NCBI GenBank assembly: GCA_013399875.1
Contig: VXAZ01009369.1
Location: forward strand, 372,001-436,000
Reading direction: 5' to 3'
Origin: Gymnorhina tibicen
Taxonomy: Eukaryota; Chordata; Aves; Passeriformes; Artamidae
DNA: 64,000 nucleotides
Below the pieces are notes generated by a model, which made no database searches, had not been told where the DNA came from, and worked only from the letters and a program-made list of their open reading frames with translations. Numbering within the stretch: the stretch's first letter is position 1; each line of letters begins with the position of its first letter. Positions 13,707 through 26,337 of this stretch are shown in pieces. The translations under genes and the position numbers were made by a program.

Positions 13707-16700
13707 GCTTTTTAAGCAAGATTGAAGAAACTAAACTATGCATTAGGTATTTTTCACTACAGAATGCCGGATGTTTTATAGACAGACAAGCTTGGAAAAT
13801 TAAGTGCTACAAAATAGTTGCACGGAGTCCACTGACTTCTAGTAATAACAACAGGAACAAACAGATATTTTTAATCTTTATACCCTTACATTCAACAGCA
13901 GCACTCACATTGGGCATTCTAAGTAGTTCACTCCAATTTTATTTACTATCAACAAGCAAGTTTCCAATATAGATCCTACCAAGAAACACTTCCAGTTATG
14001 AAGGGTAGGTTTCTTGCTGTTGTTGCAGTTATCCGAAGCTGTCCTCCAGCATGAGATGCCACAGCCAAATACAAAACTGTCATTCAGTAGTCTGATGCTC
14101 AATAGAAGCCTAAACACTGATAGCAAATAACAGTATATGCTGAGGTTGGCAAGTAAGTTCTTTCCACTCATAGAAACATGCAGACTATCTGCTAGCCTCA
14201 AGTTTTTCCTGTTTTGGGGAAATTAAAAAAACATCTAGAAAGAGCCATTCACCAATTCCGTACTGTACATGACCTACAGGAAGCGTCACAGCAGATTCTC
14301 ACAGGTATATTTCTCCCTGTACAACCCACTGCTTGCCTAACAGAACTAATGAGTTGACAAAGTATCCTGCTGACAAAATGCACTGATAAACAACAAAGTC
14401 CTTTAGATGTGAAGATAGGAACCTCCATGGGAACCTCATGGCTCTTCTCTATAAAAATAGCAGAGCAAGAGTAGTCACTAACACCAGGAAGTAATTTTTT
14501 TCTATCATCCAATACAGCAACTGTATCAATGAAAGTCAAAGGAAGCACAGAAGTTCCTGAAGAGAAACTATTAAAATTCTTTCAAAAGAAGATGCCTCTC
14601 CAGTAGTGCCTGGGACACTCTCATTGTGATGAGGCCATGCATACAGAGGGGGAAAAAAAAAAAAAACCTGAGAATTTGGAGAACAATAATACATCCTGTT
14701 TTTGAGAAGCCGGAATACAGCCTGGACAATTTGTATTTTAGAAGTCACAGCAGTAATCCATGTAACGACAAGAACAAAAGCTACACCTATGGTCCAAGAC
14801 TCCCTGTTTCAAACTGTGTAACAGCAGGGACCACAGCTTCATCCAGATCAGTCTAACAGCCTTAAAAAGTGCTTGTGTTGCTCCCTGTTTCTGACACAAG
14901 TGCTCCTCCCATACTCCTGGGTGCAGGACAGGAGCCCAGAGGCAGTGCATGTCCTCTCAGCCCTGCACCTCCCAGGCCAGTGCAGTGCAGACTGGAAGGA
15001 CACACAGATGGGGATGCTCTGCTGCTTTTCTAGCAAACCAGTTTAGAGCATTTGTGCTGCTTTGCTTTGTGGTATTTCAGCACTAGACCTTCTCAAGGCA
15101 GACAGATCAGCAGGATCTTGTCACACAAGAGCTGCCCACCCCACGTAAGGTGGGACCCTGCTGGCACGGAAAGCAGAATTATCCCTTACCTGTGGCAGAA
15201 CACCTCAATGCAGATGCACTGCACACTGTGGCACCTTGATTTCCAGGACAGGCTAGCAGTTGGTAACACATCTGCCAGCTCTCGTAAGTTTACAGAAAAG
15301 GAGGTACACAGGAAGCACATGGCCCAATAGTAGGTGCACCTAAAGTCTTCATTGCCACACACCTCAAAAATTAGCTCAGTAGCCATTAAAGTCTTAATGA
15401 GAAGAGAAATCCCTCAGTAATGCTTGTGCAGACTATACTTCCAACATGTTGAATCTTCAAACAAGGTATTTTTCATTACTTGGTGTGAATACAAAAAAGT
15501 TACATTCAGGCAGGAAGAATGCAAATCCAGTTTTAGCCTGCACATCTTCTAGCAGCCTGCTTTTTACACAAGTTTATTTAGAAACAAGATTTCCATCAAT
15601 GAAGGAGCACACATGTAGCAAGAGCTTATTTTAGTTCAGTAAATCAGTGCCAAGTCTACCATGATTTTTCATGCAGACTAAAGACTGACTCCTTTTCCTA
15701 GCTGATTTAGTCCTTTTATGAACAGAATTTCAAGGTCCTGTTAAATGAGTAATTGTTTACCACTTAGAATAAACTCTCAGAAGTCACGTCAATACAGGCA
15801 GAACAAAATTCTTTGGAATGAAAGGTACAATCACATGGAAGTACTCACATGAGCTGAAGGGATGAATCCAGCATCTCACTTCAATTCCAAGCTTTGGATA
15901 CTTGATGCAAAGGCCTCTAGTGCTCTCCTCGATGCAGATAAACAGTGGTCCAGTATAGCATGCTCACTCATTTAGAGGTCAGCAGCATTTCAACTGACAG
16001 TGGAATGATATCTTGTTCGAAGCATATAACCTAGCCTCTCTTACTCACAAAGATCATCATGTCCTGGGGACTATTCCAAAAACAAACTTTTACACATCAG
16101 TGATTTGGGACCTGGGACAATTCATGAACTATTCCAGGCTGTATACATTTTCCTCCATGCTCTACTTGACTTCTACAGCTTCCTTTTCAGAAGCCTGTTC
16201 TTTCGTGCCTACCTCTCAAATCTGGATGATGTGAAGAAAGAAACTGAGATGTACTAATTTGTGAAAGCTTTATTCCTCTGCAAGCAGGGCCAACAAACCC
16301 CAAATATAAGAATCTAAGCCTCAAACCTTGGTATGCACATCGTATCCCCTAGCTGACTTCTAGGACACCTAAAAATATAAAAATCAAGTATGTATTTAAC
16401 ATTCTGGGGTTTTTTGAAGCAATCCAGCTGAAAAGAAGCCCAAGTAAACTATTAGTTTTCATCCAAACTGATCTTTGTTTAGCTGTGATTTTCACCACCT
16501 CATTATGCTGGCATGATCAGGTAAGGGCAAGAAATCAAAGGGCTGCACTTTTTAGCTGTCCTGAGTTGTCACTGGACTCTTATTATACAGCCATTCAAGT
16601 ACCTTTTGCACACAAGCCTCGAAGCAGTTCAAATGCTCCCAGCAGGCTCATAACTACAGCTTCAAAGTCATTTCTCTTTCAAATAATTTCTATCTACATG

Positions 16701-17912
16701 CAGTTCCCCACTCTTTCCAACTCATTCAGGCAAGTTCCAGATAATAAAGTTTCAGATAATAAAACAGTTCTGCATTTACTCAGATCAAAGTTAAGTCTTG
16801 GACGTATTACCTTTTTAATTCTTCTAACTGTGCTTTCATACCAAAAGGAAGCCACAGGAAGGGAGACTTCACATTAATTCCAAATTTTTTTCCTTTTCTA
16901 TCATTCATATAATCACTTGCTTTCCACAAAGCAAATGTTTCAGCTTGCTAAAAATTCACATACTGCTCTGGGTTGCTGAACTCCCAAGTCCTGTCATAGC
17001 ACGCTTCTAAAGCAGGGAAGAGGATTAAGGCATTAACAAGTTGAACAAGAGGTCCTTAAACAGATCTAGTCTGGGAAATAGTCTGAGAAATGCGTCTCTG
17101 GTAAGCAGCATTCCATCACTTCTTCCATACTAAATCCTACATACCAGCACTCACAACACAGCACCATGCAAGGCACGATGCTCACGACTGAAGCATTCAT
17201 CTTCTTTGCCTGAAGAGCTGCCTGCATTTTTAGAAAAGCTTGATACTGAGAAACTAACTTTGAGCCTTACTTTTAAGGCACACTCACTATAGTTACATTT
17301 ACTGTCCCCATTGGCAAAGGATCCTCTCAAAACAGGTGCAAGCTAAAAGTACAAGGAAAGACCTTTTTAGGGACTCCTTCTCCATTGCTTAAATTTTTGC
17401 CTTCCCTTCCTTCAAGTTCTCAATTCCTTCTGCCTGCCACAGAAACTTCTCTTTTGTGCCTCAACCCTTCTCTTTCTTTCTGGACACTTAATGAATATCA
17501 GCTATTGTTTGGAAAATGCTATACTGTTCTCCTTCACATTTTACAAAGATAATGCATCACCTCAAAACAGCAAGAAACACTGAAATGGTCACTAGAGTGC
17601 CACTGTTGAAAACTAATAGACAAGTATTTTGCCCACAATAATCTTATGTTTACCACCCTACCCTTTGAACTGTAATTAAACTGGGGAGGATTGAGTCAAC
17701 TCCCATAATTTACATTTAACTGCAGCATGTTACTCAGCTACTTCCGCCTTTTTTTTAAGCATCACAGGTAGCTCTTAGGATGCTGAAAAGAGCAAAGACA
17801 CCATAAAATACATTGAATGACCTGAAACTGTCCAAGTCACACCTCACAGACTCTTGCATCCTTTTAAATCTGCATTTGAAGACAAGAGAGAAGCAATCCT
17901 TACTGAGACTGG

Positions 17913-17928
17913 TACTGCCCTCTGGGAA
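17913..17928 (-). promoter_or_regulatory. CTCF-like motif (weaker)
   Basis: The minus strand reads TTTCCCAGAGGGCAGTA. The CCAGAGGGCAGTA part matches the CTCF core, while the bases 5' of it do not. It lies in CRIM1 intron 1. Confidence 0.3.
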
Positions 17929-18898
17929 ATGGGAGGTGGGGGGGAAACTTTTCAGAAACTCCTCCATGACACTAGACCCAAGGTCTGAGCCCCACCACTC
18001 CAGCACACTGGTATACACAACAGCATTTTCAAATCAGTGGTATTCATTAAGATGGTACGAGACTCTGAAAGGATTCTAACTTGCTAAAATATAAAAAGGA
18101 AATGCTTCTCGCCAGTACACTCTTTGAACAGGAAAAAAGAATGATGGAAAGGAAGTTCATGTTTTGGAGGAGCTGAACAATAGAAATGACTAATCACCAC
18201 TAAAGAATGCTTGAAACCCAGCACCAGACCTTGAAAAGCAGCAGAAGGGAAGACTAGCCTTGAAGTGAGTTTGAGCTCATACACTGGATTCAATCCTTTC
18301 CTCTCTTGCAACTTATTCCTTCACTGAAGTCATGAATCAAGGACTAGAGCCGGCAGAAACTTTTATGGTAAGACACACAGCTGAGAGTTTTGTGAGAAAG
18401 CTTTTTTTCCCACATTTTGGAATGGTTCATTTTCCAAGACCAAATCTTCATGTGGAATGTACAGCAGTACAAAAGGGTTTTGCAGCTTCCTGAGAAAATT
18501 TCTAGTCAAAGCTAGAAAGCAAACTGTACTATAACATTTAGATATCTCAGGAACACATACAATTAATGCTTGTCTCCAACCTGACTGCCTGCTTTATCTT
18601 AGCATGTATCTCAGGTGATCAAATCCCCAACATCGTGAGAAAGATTTTCACTGCAGCAGCTCTTCATGTGTCTGAAGACAGTTATTTCATACTAAGGAAT
18701 GCAGAAAGTATTTAAACAGACCAGCTTTCCAGTGAATTATCAGAAACTCCTCAGAAGTCTTGAGGAAGGCAAGGAGACAAATGGAAATATTAAGTGAAGC
18801 ATGTGATGTGGACAACTACTGCAAGTTTTGCAGTTTTCTTTTCCCCACGCTCTCTGGAATATTTTACTTCTCCAGGTACCCCCCTCTCCCTGCCTTTT

Positions 18899-18948
18899 TG
18901 GGGGAAGGGGGGGGAGAGGGAATGCAGCAGGGGGAGGGAGTGGGGGGG
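18899..18948 (+). other. G-run tract with G-quadruplex potential
   Basis: Within 50 bases the plus strand has runs of 5, 8, 3, 5, 3 and 7 G separated by 1-9 bases, which meets the usual quadruplex pattern of four G-runs with short loops. Because CRIM1 is transcribed from right to left, these G runs are on the template strand and the pre-mRNA is C-rich here. Confidence 0.6.
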
Positions 18949-20125
18949 AGCATGTTTTGTTTGGTTGGGGTTTTTTTTATGACTTTCACTCTTAGGGTTC
19001 CCCACAGCAAAAGTAAATGGTACTTTGAAAAGCCTTCTTCCCCAAAGATGGTCTGAAAGAATAAAGCATGAGTTTTGAAGTCTAACCCCTACACATTTAC
19101 ACACCTGAAAAAAGACTTACATGCAAATAATTTTAATCTGATGACCAGAACCATCTCGTGTTCGTAAATAGCTGACTGAAAATACTAGACTGTGTCCCTG
19201 GATTTAATAGGTCAGAAAAAGCCTCTTCCAGTACTCCTGTGATTAGAACAAGCTCGGACAGCGGTGTTTCAGCTGTCATAGCAGATTTTTCCTCTAGCTC
19301 TAGAAAACTCTTTACAAAAATAATTGCTAAAGCCTCAGAAAAGGGCCAAAGCTTCATAACCATTTTCCAAAGCAGTCTAAAATTCCAATTTTCTTCTTTC
19401 TTTTTTCCAAGCCGCACTCTGCACCCACCCGCTTCAGAAGCCTGCATGTACAGCAGCACGCATCAGCTTCACTGCAAACAAGTAGTTGGCTGGCAGCTTG
19501 CTGAAGCTGCTAGGCAGAGGCAAAGCTGACAGAAGTAGGAAAAGTTTTGTCAAAGACAAATTCTGGAACAGGGCCATGAGTAAAGCAACCTATACCAAGA
19601 ACAGTCCACACTATTGTAAGAAATCTGATATCCCAAATATTTTGCCACTTTTCCCCCCAGTCATTAATGCAGCACCACTGAACACCATAATTACAACATG
19701 TTTCAGAGGAATTGCACCCCATTTCTTAGTCATAGAAGACTACAGCCTGGATTTAGAATCACCCTCAAGGCTTCTTTTCTTTTTCTAAAACTTCACTTAG
19801 AGATAGACATCAAGTTCAGCATTTCAATTGTGAAAGCAGCACATGTTACATCAGTGCGTGTAACACCATTATCAGCATGACCCCAGTTTTTTATCAACAA
19901 CCCATCAGTGAGGGGAAGAAATGCCTACACACACACACATCCAGCCTTTCTGAAAAAATCTTGAGGAGAGCACAACACAGCCTGTAGCAAAACACTGAAA
20001 TTTAATTCATTTCAAGGATAAATGACCCAACACTATGGGCTGTCTTGGATTCAGAAACATTACACTTGCTAGATTTTTCACCAGTAAAAAAAACCCCAAA
20101 AAACAACAAACCCATCCAAACAAAC

Positions 20126-20152
20126 AAAAAAACCCCAACCAACAACTGAAGC
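20126..20152 (+). repeat. A/C-rich tract, copy 1 of a 27-base shared sequence
   Basis: The tract contains AACCCCAACCAACAACTGAAGC after a run of A. It matches positions 22952-22978 except for one base (G here, A there), in the same orientation. Both lie inside longer A/C-rich stretches. This could be shared low-complexity sequence or the end of an old dispersed element. Confidence 0.5.
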
Positions 20153-20331
20153 CTAATGGTTGCTTTTATATAATGCTATACAAGGCTTGAAGTTTAGGAA
20201 ATGAGTAAGAACATGGGAATTGGTGCATGCCTATGAGCCAGTCAGTGCTTTTCCTCATGCCCCCAACCCTGTGTTCCCCAGCTTGTTTTCTTACTCAGTC
20301 TTAAAATAATTAAGACTTGCACACTCATGAC

Positions 20332-20345
20332 CCACAAGGTGGTGT
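20332..20345 (+). promoter_or_regulatory. CTCF-like motif (one mismatch in the core)
   Basis: The plus strand reads CCACAAGGTGGTGT followed by TA. It departs from the CTCF core mainly at T in place of C after GGTGG. It faces right, towards the minus-strand motif at 24529-24542. Confidence 0.35.
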
Positions 20346-20934
20346 TAACATGATTTGCAGATTCTCAAGGTAAGTACCCAGTATACCCAGTGAAAGCTGC
20401 TGGGGAATAGTATTGCCTCTGGTAAAGGTGTGAACTGCTTCCATTCTTCTCAAAACATTACGAAGGGCTTACTTCCCCAAAACAAGACCAAACTAGTCTG
20501 TTTAGACAAGAGCTCCCCCAGGGACTATTTTTAATCTTTATGCTTATGTGGAATTTAATCTAGATAGCCTCTATGCACAGTCATCTTCCCATCTTAGTTT
20601 ATGTTGGTAAGTTTCTCCATATACAAAAGCTTTCTGTGTCAGTATCAGTCATTTTCCAAATTCCAGTATTGTCAGACACAACTTTGAGGTGTCACTCAAA
20701 GTCTCAGGCAAAACCTTGAGTTCATGATTTCCAAGTTTACATTCCCTGTGGATTAAATGCATTCTCAAATGAAAGCAGTTTATAAGTCACAAGAGATACT
20801 TAATAGGTCACCTCTACAAAGTATTTAATCCATTAAAACAGAGAACCATTTGGTTCTCTCTGTAAGATCCTATAAACTTTACTTATTGAGATGAAAAATT
20901 CCTTAAGGGGGGCACAAAGTAAGGAGGGGAAGAG

Positions 20935-21080
20935 GAAAGCATTTTTGAACCATATTAATGGGTTAATTATTGCATAATATGCCTGTCAGTGAAATAACAT
21001 TTTGGTTGATTAAGTACCAGGCAAGAAGTTAAATTATGCAAGAATCCTTGAATTAGCTAGAGGGTGCTTAAACCAGCAAA
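20935..21080. promoter_or_regulatory. Possible conserved intronic element with HNF1-like and bZIP-like sites
   Basis: This is an AT-rich, non-repetitive stretch with packed homeodomain-type cores. GGTTAATTATTGCA at 20961-20974 resembles the HNF1 palindrome GTTAATNATTAAC. ATTGCATAAT (20968-20977) and ATTATGCAAG (21033-21042) resemble C/EBP or PAR-bZIP sites. The density of such sites without any repeat character is typical of enhancers. Conservation is not tested. Confidence 0.3.
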
Positions 21081-22950
21081 GATGCCTAGGGGCAAGTTCG
21101 AAGGTAGCATAAAAAATTAAAAGGACAAAATCTTTGTAAGCACCATGATTTCGGGGAACCTGTTGAAACAATCACTGTATGGAAAAGTTCACGTAAGCAG
21201 AAGATGCATATATGAAGTTTTAAAAACTAAATTTAAATAAAAAGAGAATATTCCTCTTAGAGAAGTTAAAAAATTTAGTAATCCAGCCTATCTACAATGA
21301 GATTTCTAGTTTTAAACTAACTGTGCTGATCCACAACAGCAAAACTATACCAATTCCTGCATCACATCTGTTAGACTTTTCCATTTAATTTTTGCTGTAA
21401 TACTGGAAGCAAGTCGTTTTTAAAATTGAAACATGATGCCCAGAAACAGAGAGGAAACCATTTCCAAGTCAAATAAGCACCTGATCCAATTCAAATTCCA
21501 TGCCACACTCAGAGTTACATGTTCTTACTGATGTTGAGATCTCAGCATTGATGGAATACAGAGTAGAAATAGCTTATAAATTATCAACTCTGTGTGTAAG
21601 AAGTCAGTATTCTCCTAGTAAGTGTTTTTTGGGGGTGCAGGGAGGAGGAGTAGGGGAAGGGAACTGTTAAATTTGATCAAGACTAGCATATCAGAAGCTG
21701 AATATTCACCAAAGAACTACTTCTCATTCCAGTTTCACAACTTAGGTAATTTTTCTGATAATTTTCTTTTTTGACAACATGAACAATTTTTCCATTTGTC
21801 TCCCTGATCGTCTGGATTGCTGACAGCCTTTGAACAAAGTAATTTGACTGTCTTCACAACAACAACCATTGGTACACCACTTACTATTGATGAAGTCCCC
21901 AACGAGATCATCAGTTCTAGCACTTGATGTTACTTGATGAGAAAGAAGTTCTCTGCACACACGGACATGAGAACCACTCGGACATATCCCCAGCCATTCA
22001 CTACTTAACAAAGAAAAAAACCCAACCAAACAAAAAGTTAAGAAATCTGGGCAGCACTGTTCCAGTCCAAACAGATGTAAACAACTGGCTTACCCACATG
22101 CAACTTCCAAATTACTTGAACTTCAGTAACTTGTATTGAAAGCAAAATACTGCCTGATCTTCAGGGGTCTGGACTGCATCACGGGCAAAAAGCCAAGCAT
22201 GTTGCACAGCAGTCTGTCTGGAGACAGAGCATCAAGTTGAGGGCTTTGTGTCCACTGACCCATCAGAGAGCACAGGACTGAAAACAACTGAAAACATGGT
22301 TCTCCAATGGGTATTAGCTACAGAAGTTACAAGCATCAGCATTACTTATGATAAAAAGTTACTATCAAGTCTAGGAGCAAGTTGTTCTTACTTCAGTAAA
22401 GCAGAGAAGAACTCCATTAGCACACATGTAAAATAATGCCTGAACAAAACAAAAAGCCAAGCTTAGCTTTCCTCTTCCAAATTTTTTTTTAAAAAGCTAG
22501 GCTTTCAAGGTTTAAATTCTTCCCATCAGCTCCAGTTTCACCAAGCTTCAGTTACATACCATACACTGTGCCCTGGTATATCCCTCAGGGAGGAAAACTA
22601 GGCAGACTTAAAGGTGGGGAGAGGGACAATGGTCACAAGCCAAGCTCTCCCAGCTTGCCCCAACAAGGAGTTAGATAGACTGTAATGCTCCAAACTCCCA
22701 AAAAGATGCAGTTCAGTAAATGAGAATAGGACTAGCCAGAGTAAAGAAAGCTTCTGCCATCATCCTAGAAGATTAACACACTTACTTCCCAATACTTGCC
22801 TAAAATCTGCTACAGCAACCTTCTCCTGGTCCCAAGGGAACTCCAGTTCAGAAGTTACGCACCAGGCAGACAAGCCTCAAGTTCTCAAGGCAAGCCTTAA
22901 ATTATCTACAGTAAGCAAAAAGAATACAGAAATAACTGTACCCCCCCACC

Positions 22951-22978
22951 AAAAAAAACCCCAACCAACAACTAAAGC
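22951..22978 (+). repeat. A/C-rich tract, copy 2 of a 27-base shared sequence
   Basis: It is nearly identical to 20126-20152 (one difference) and is followed by a longer A/C-rich run to about 23038. See the first copy. Confidence 0.5.
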
Positions 22979-24528
22979 AAGAAACACACCCAAACCCCAC
23001 TAAAAGCAAACCAACAAACCAAAACCAAACAAAGCAATAGATATTATTGATAAGCTAGTGGCACGGTGATATCTTCTTTCAATGTCTACCTAGAAGCTAA
23101 TTCATATGGAAGTATATTCTAAAGAGAAACTAAAACCACCATAAGACTAGTAGTTTTGTTAACTATGCATTTCACATATATCACAAAATCTTATGTTTCT
23201 GTTACACAGTTAAAAATAATTTCAGGTCATTTTCAGTGTTGTATTATTTTCTATTGTCATTACTTTGAAGAGTTTAGCAAAGCAATCTAGGCCTCTTCAT
23301 CTAATAGCACCAGAAACCGAGGAAGAATGGAAACAGACAAGAAATGCTTTCACAGAGTAACCTAACTTCTTTGGCAGAGCTTTTTCAAGGCTCTCTGATC
23401 CCCTGAGAAGCCAGAGCCCTACCCAGCTGCACGAGTCAAGGGTAAGGTGTTTCTGGAGAATTCAGTCTAATTCAGTGGTGGCTCTAGGACTACCTCCAAA
23501 GGCAGAGAGCAAGGCAGTTCCTGCTTTGCATTAAAAATTTCTCAATCCTAAGAGTCTTTGGAAGGAGCTGTAGGGTCTCAACACCTCATCGAACCAATCA
23601 AGCAAATCCCTGTACAGGATGTTGTAAAGTCAAGAGAGGCTGGAGGTGTGCAAAGTTTCTCAAGAATGCCCTTCAGGTGTAGACACCAGCACCAGGACCT
23701 CAGAATTATTATTTACTAAGAATACAACTGCATTCAGGAAAGGCATTTACCCACTTCAGGATAACGACACAAATGGAGCCTTAGAACTGCTTAGAAATGT
23801 GAATAGTTAAGGTGGTGAGATTAATGAGAACTTCCTTCAGGTTTTAGAATGATAAAGGAAAAAAACCCTCAGGATCAGCAACAGATTTCATGAATAAACA
23901 GTGCTTTAGCAAAGAATAGTCTATTTGTAATTTCAGGAAGAGAAGCTACCAGTAACAGATGCCAGGGAGACCTCTCTGTCAGGTGTCATGGAATTCATTT
24001 ATGTCAAGTGCGTTAAATGCTAAAACCAAGTTAGCAGACAAGTATTTCTACCTATTGCTATTCCAGCTCTCAGTCTTCTGTAGCCTAGCATGTGCTAAAA
24101 GTCTGAAATAAGACAGGATGAAGCTTCAAAAATGATACAAAAAAAACATGCTTCTAACTGTAGCCAGTAGGGGTCATTTCAGTGTAAAAAATTGCATTGA
24201 AAGAAAAGGCTAGAGACAGGAAGGAGAGTAAAAACATGAATTTCTACTCACACAGTTCCATAAGAAACTTCCATTTCCTCTTCCCTGGACTGGGGGAGGA
24301 AAGGGTTTGCATTCCCAGTGTGCAAGACAACAAAAAAAGCGCAGTCTTTATTCTGTTAATGGATAAAGGCATGGCTTAATGCCACTCACATTAGGCATCA
24401 CCAGCCTAGCCTGTTGCACGTGTGCCTGCAAACTGCACAACTGTTTAGGTCATCACAATCAAAAACCAGAGCTATTCAACCTCATATTAGCGATCAGGGG
24501 CAGTACAATCAGTACCCTTTTATCCTTG

Positions 24529-24542
24529 CTGCCACCTCATGT
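24529..24542 (-). promoter_or_regulatory. CTCF-like motif
   Basis: The minus strand reads ACATGAGGTGGCAG, 12 of 14 positions of the CTCF core, including the full AGGTGGCAG half. It faces left, convergent with the motif at 20332-20345 about 4.2 kb away. Confidence 0.35.
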
Positions 24543-25249
24543 GCAAAACATGCACCATGAAGAACAACATATTACTTCTGTTTCTTAGAATGAGGCAGTT
24601 TCCTGACAATTCACTAATAGGTATTCCAGGACTATTTATTAGGCTGACAGTTCAGCTCGGTTGCTTTTTATTTATGAGAATGAAAATTAAATAGATAAGT
24701 TAAAATAAGAAAATTAAATAGGTAAGTTATCTCCCTTAGTTCTAGTTAATAGATCGTTATCTCCCTCCCCTAGGACTATTCCTATAGGGACAGCTGGAAC
24801 TAGTTTCTAACCACAACACTAATTGAAACACAATCTTGCCAACAAATGCTTCATACTATTTTCAACAGTAGATGGGACGTGTTACGAGTTGAACTACAGC
24901 AACGTACAGATTGCATCACTTCAAAGGAATGAAATACTCCTAAACTGCCAGAGATGTCCATACTGTGATACAGTACAGGAACTGGAACATTAATAAGGCC
25001 TTTAATCACTGTAGGCTTTTAGATCCTTTAACCATCGAGAGGAGGGGAAGCTATTTTAGCCCAGCTTTTACTTGAAAACACACGACAGGAGAAACTCCTG
25101 CAAAACCAGGTAAGTTTTCAAAGTACCTTTGCTTGTACTTTTCTATTTACAAAAACTTTTCCAATACATATTAAAAATAAGAGACTACAGCAATGTATAT
25201 CTTCAGCAACATAGTCTCAACCAAGGTCTTCAAAATAGTTTAGGGCCAT

Positions 25250-25520
25250 TTTAAAATGTTTAACAATCCAGCTTTTATTCTGGAGCTCGTCCTACCCAAG
25301 CATCAGCTCCCGAGGCTGATGACATTGGTTGTAGCACAGGCGGGACACACTGCCCGGCTCTGCTGTGGTTTGCAATTTATTTGTTATGGAGGCAAATGGA
25401 GTTTTAAACTAATAATGAGCGCCAGGACAAAGGTCAGCTGCCCACTAAAAATGACCGGGTTTAGCTTTCTTAAAATAGTGCATCATTTTAAATGCAAGTT
25501 TTTGGACAGATGCTGCCTCA
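25250..25520. promoter_or_regulatory. Possible intronic regulatory element with a DR1 nuclear-receptor site
   Basis: AGGACAAAGGTCA at 25424-25436 is a good DR1 element of the HNF4/COUP-TF/RXR type. A RUNX-like TGTGGTTTGCAA lies at 25363-25374, and several homeodomain cores are nearby. The element lies about 1 kb inside intron 1 from the CRIM1 exon 1 donor. A 181-codon open frame crosses the region (to 25801), but it has no recognisable domain and is probably chance. Confidence 0.3.
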
Positions 25521-25538
25521 CCAGCTCTCTGGACTTTC

Positions 25539-25554
25539 TACTGCCCTCTACCCG
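25539..25554 (-). promoter_or_regulatory. CTCF-like motif
   Basis: The minus strand reads CGGGTAGAGGGCAGTA. TAGAGGGCAGTA matches the CTCF core, and the CC-A positions before it do not. It lies next to the possible regulatory element at 25250-25520. Confidence 0.35.
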
Positions 25555-26337
25555 CCGAGAGGAGACCACCTCCGTCTCCTCTTCCAGAACTGTCGAAGCT
25601 CCCGCTCCCAGTCACATATACATTTATACATATCCCAAACTACTGCTTACTTTTAATCTCTTTACAGCGCCATGTTTTCCCTCAACTTGGGGGAAAAGAC
25701 AATTGGAGGTACAAGAAAAAGAGAGACTAAAAATTTACCTCTGGCCTTTCATTAACTTATTACATATTAAAAAAAAAAATCTTAGGAACTCTGATACATA
25801 AAAAACTGAAGGGGGGTGAACTACTTTTGCATTTCATACCAATCCATCACCTCACAAGCAGACGGGAGGAAGCTGCAGTGACTTTGAGAGGAGTTTTGCC
25901 GTGGGTATTTCCCCCACCCCCTTGATGCTCCAGCAGGGAAAAAGACACCCCTTATCATTGTGTGCCGAGCAGGACAGGCAGAGAGCTATTAAGTGACAGG
26001 AACAGTAAAGAAAACTTTATAACAGATGATCAGTCTTTGTTGTTTCCTTACACAGGAGGGAATCCGGAACAGGCATTATGCGTGCACGATGGACCTCCGC
26101 CGATCTCCATCTGCCAAACCCTTCCCGAGTCCTTTATCAAGGAATTTTAGTTGGGCATCAGTAGCTGATATAAGCTACAAGCAAACCAGTGACACGCTAC
26201 GGAGAAGGGAGAATTGGTAGAAACTTAAAGTTTAGGATAAGAAAATTAAAGGCCAAACTTCTAAGTAGGAGTTTGTGGGGTTTGTTAAGCAGGGAAGGTT
26301 AGAAAACACGCTCGCAGATAGGACAGGCGGGCGGGCT

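Noticed and set aside
16485..16877. 130-codon plus-strand frame in CRIM1 intron 1
   Set aside because: No domain, no splice or promoter context, ordinary base composition.
25256..25801. 181-codon plus-strand frame in CRIM1 intron 1
   Set aside because: It is long for chance, but it has no recognised domain, runs through AT-rich low-complexity sequence at its end, and lies antisense in an intron. The regulatory-element reading explains the region better.
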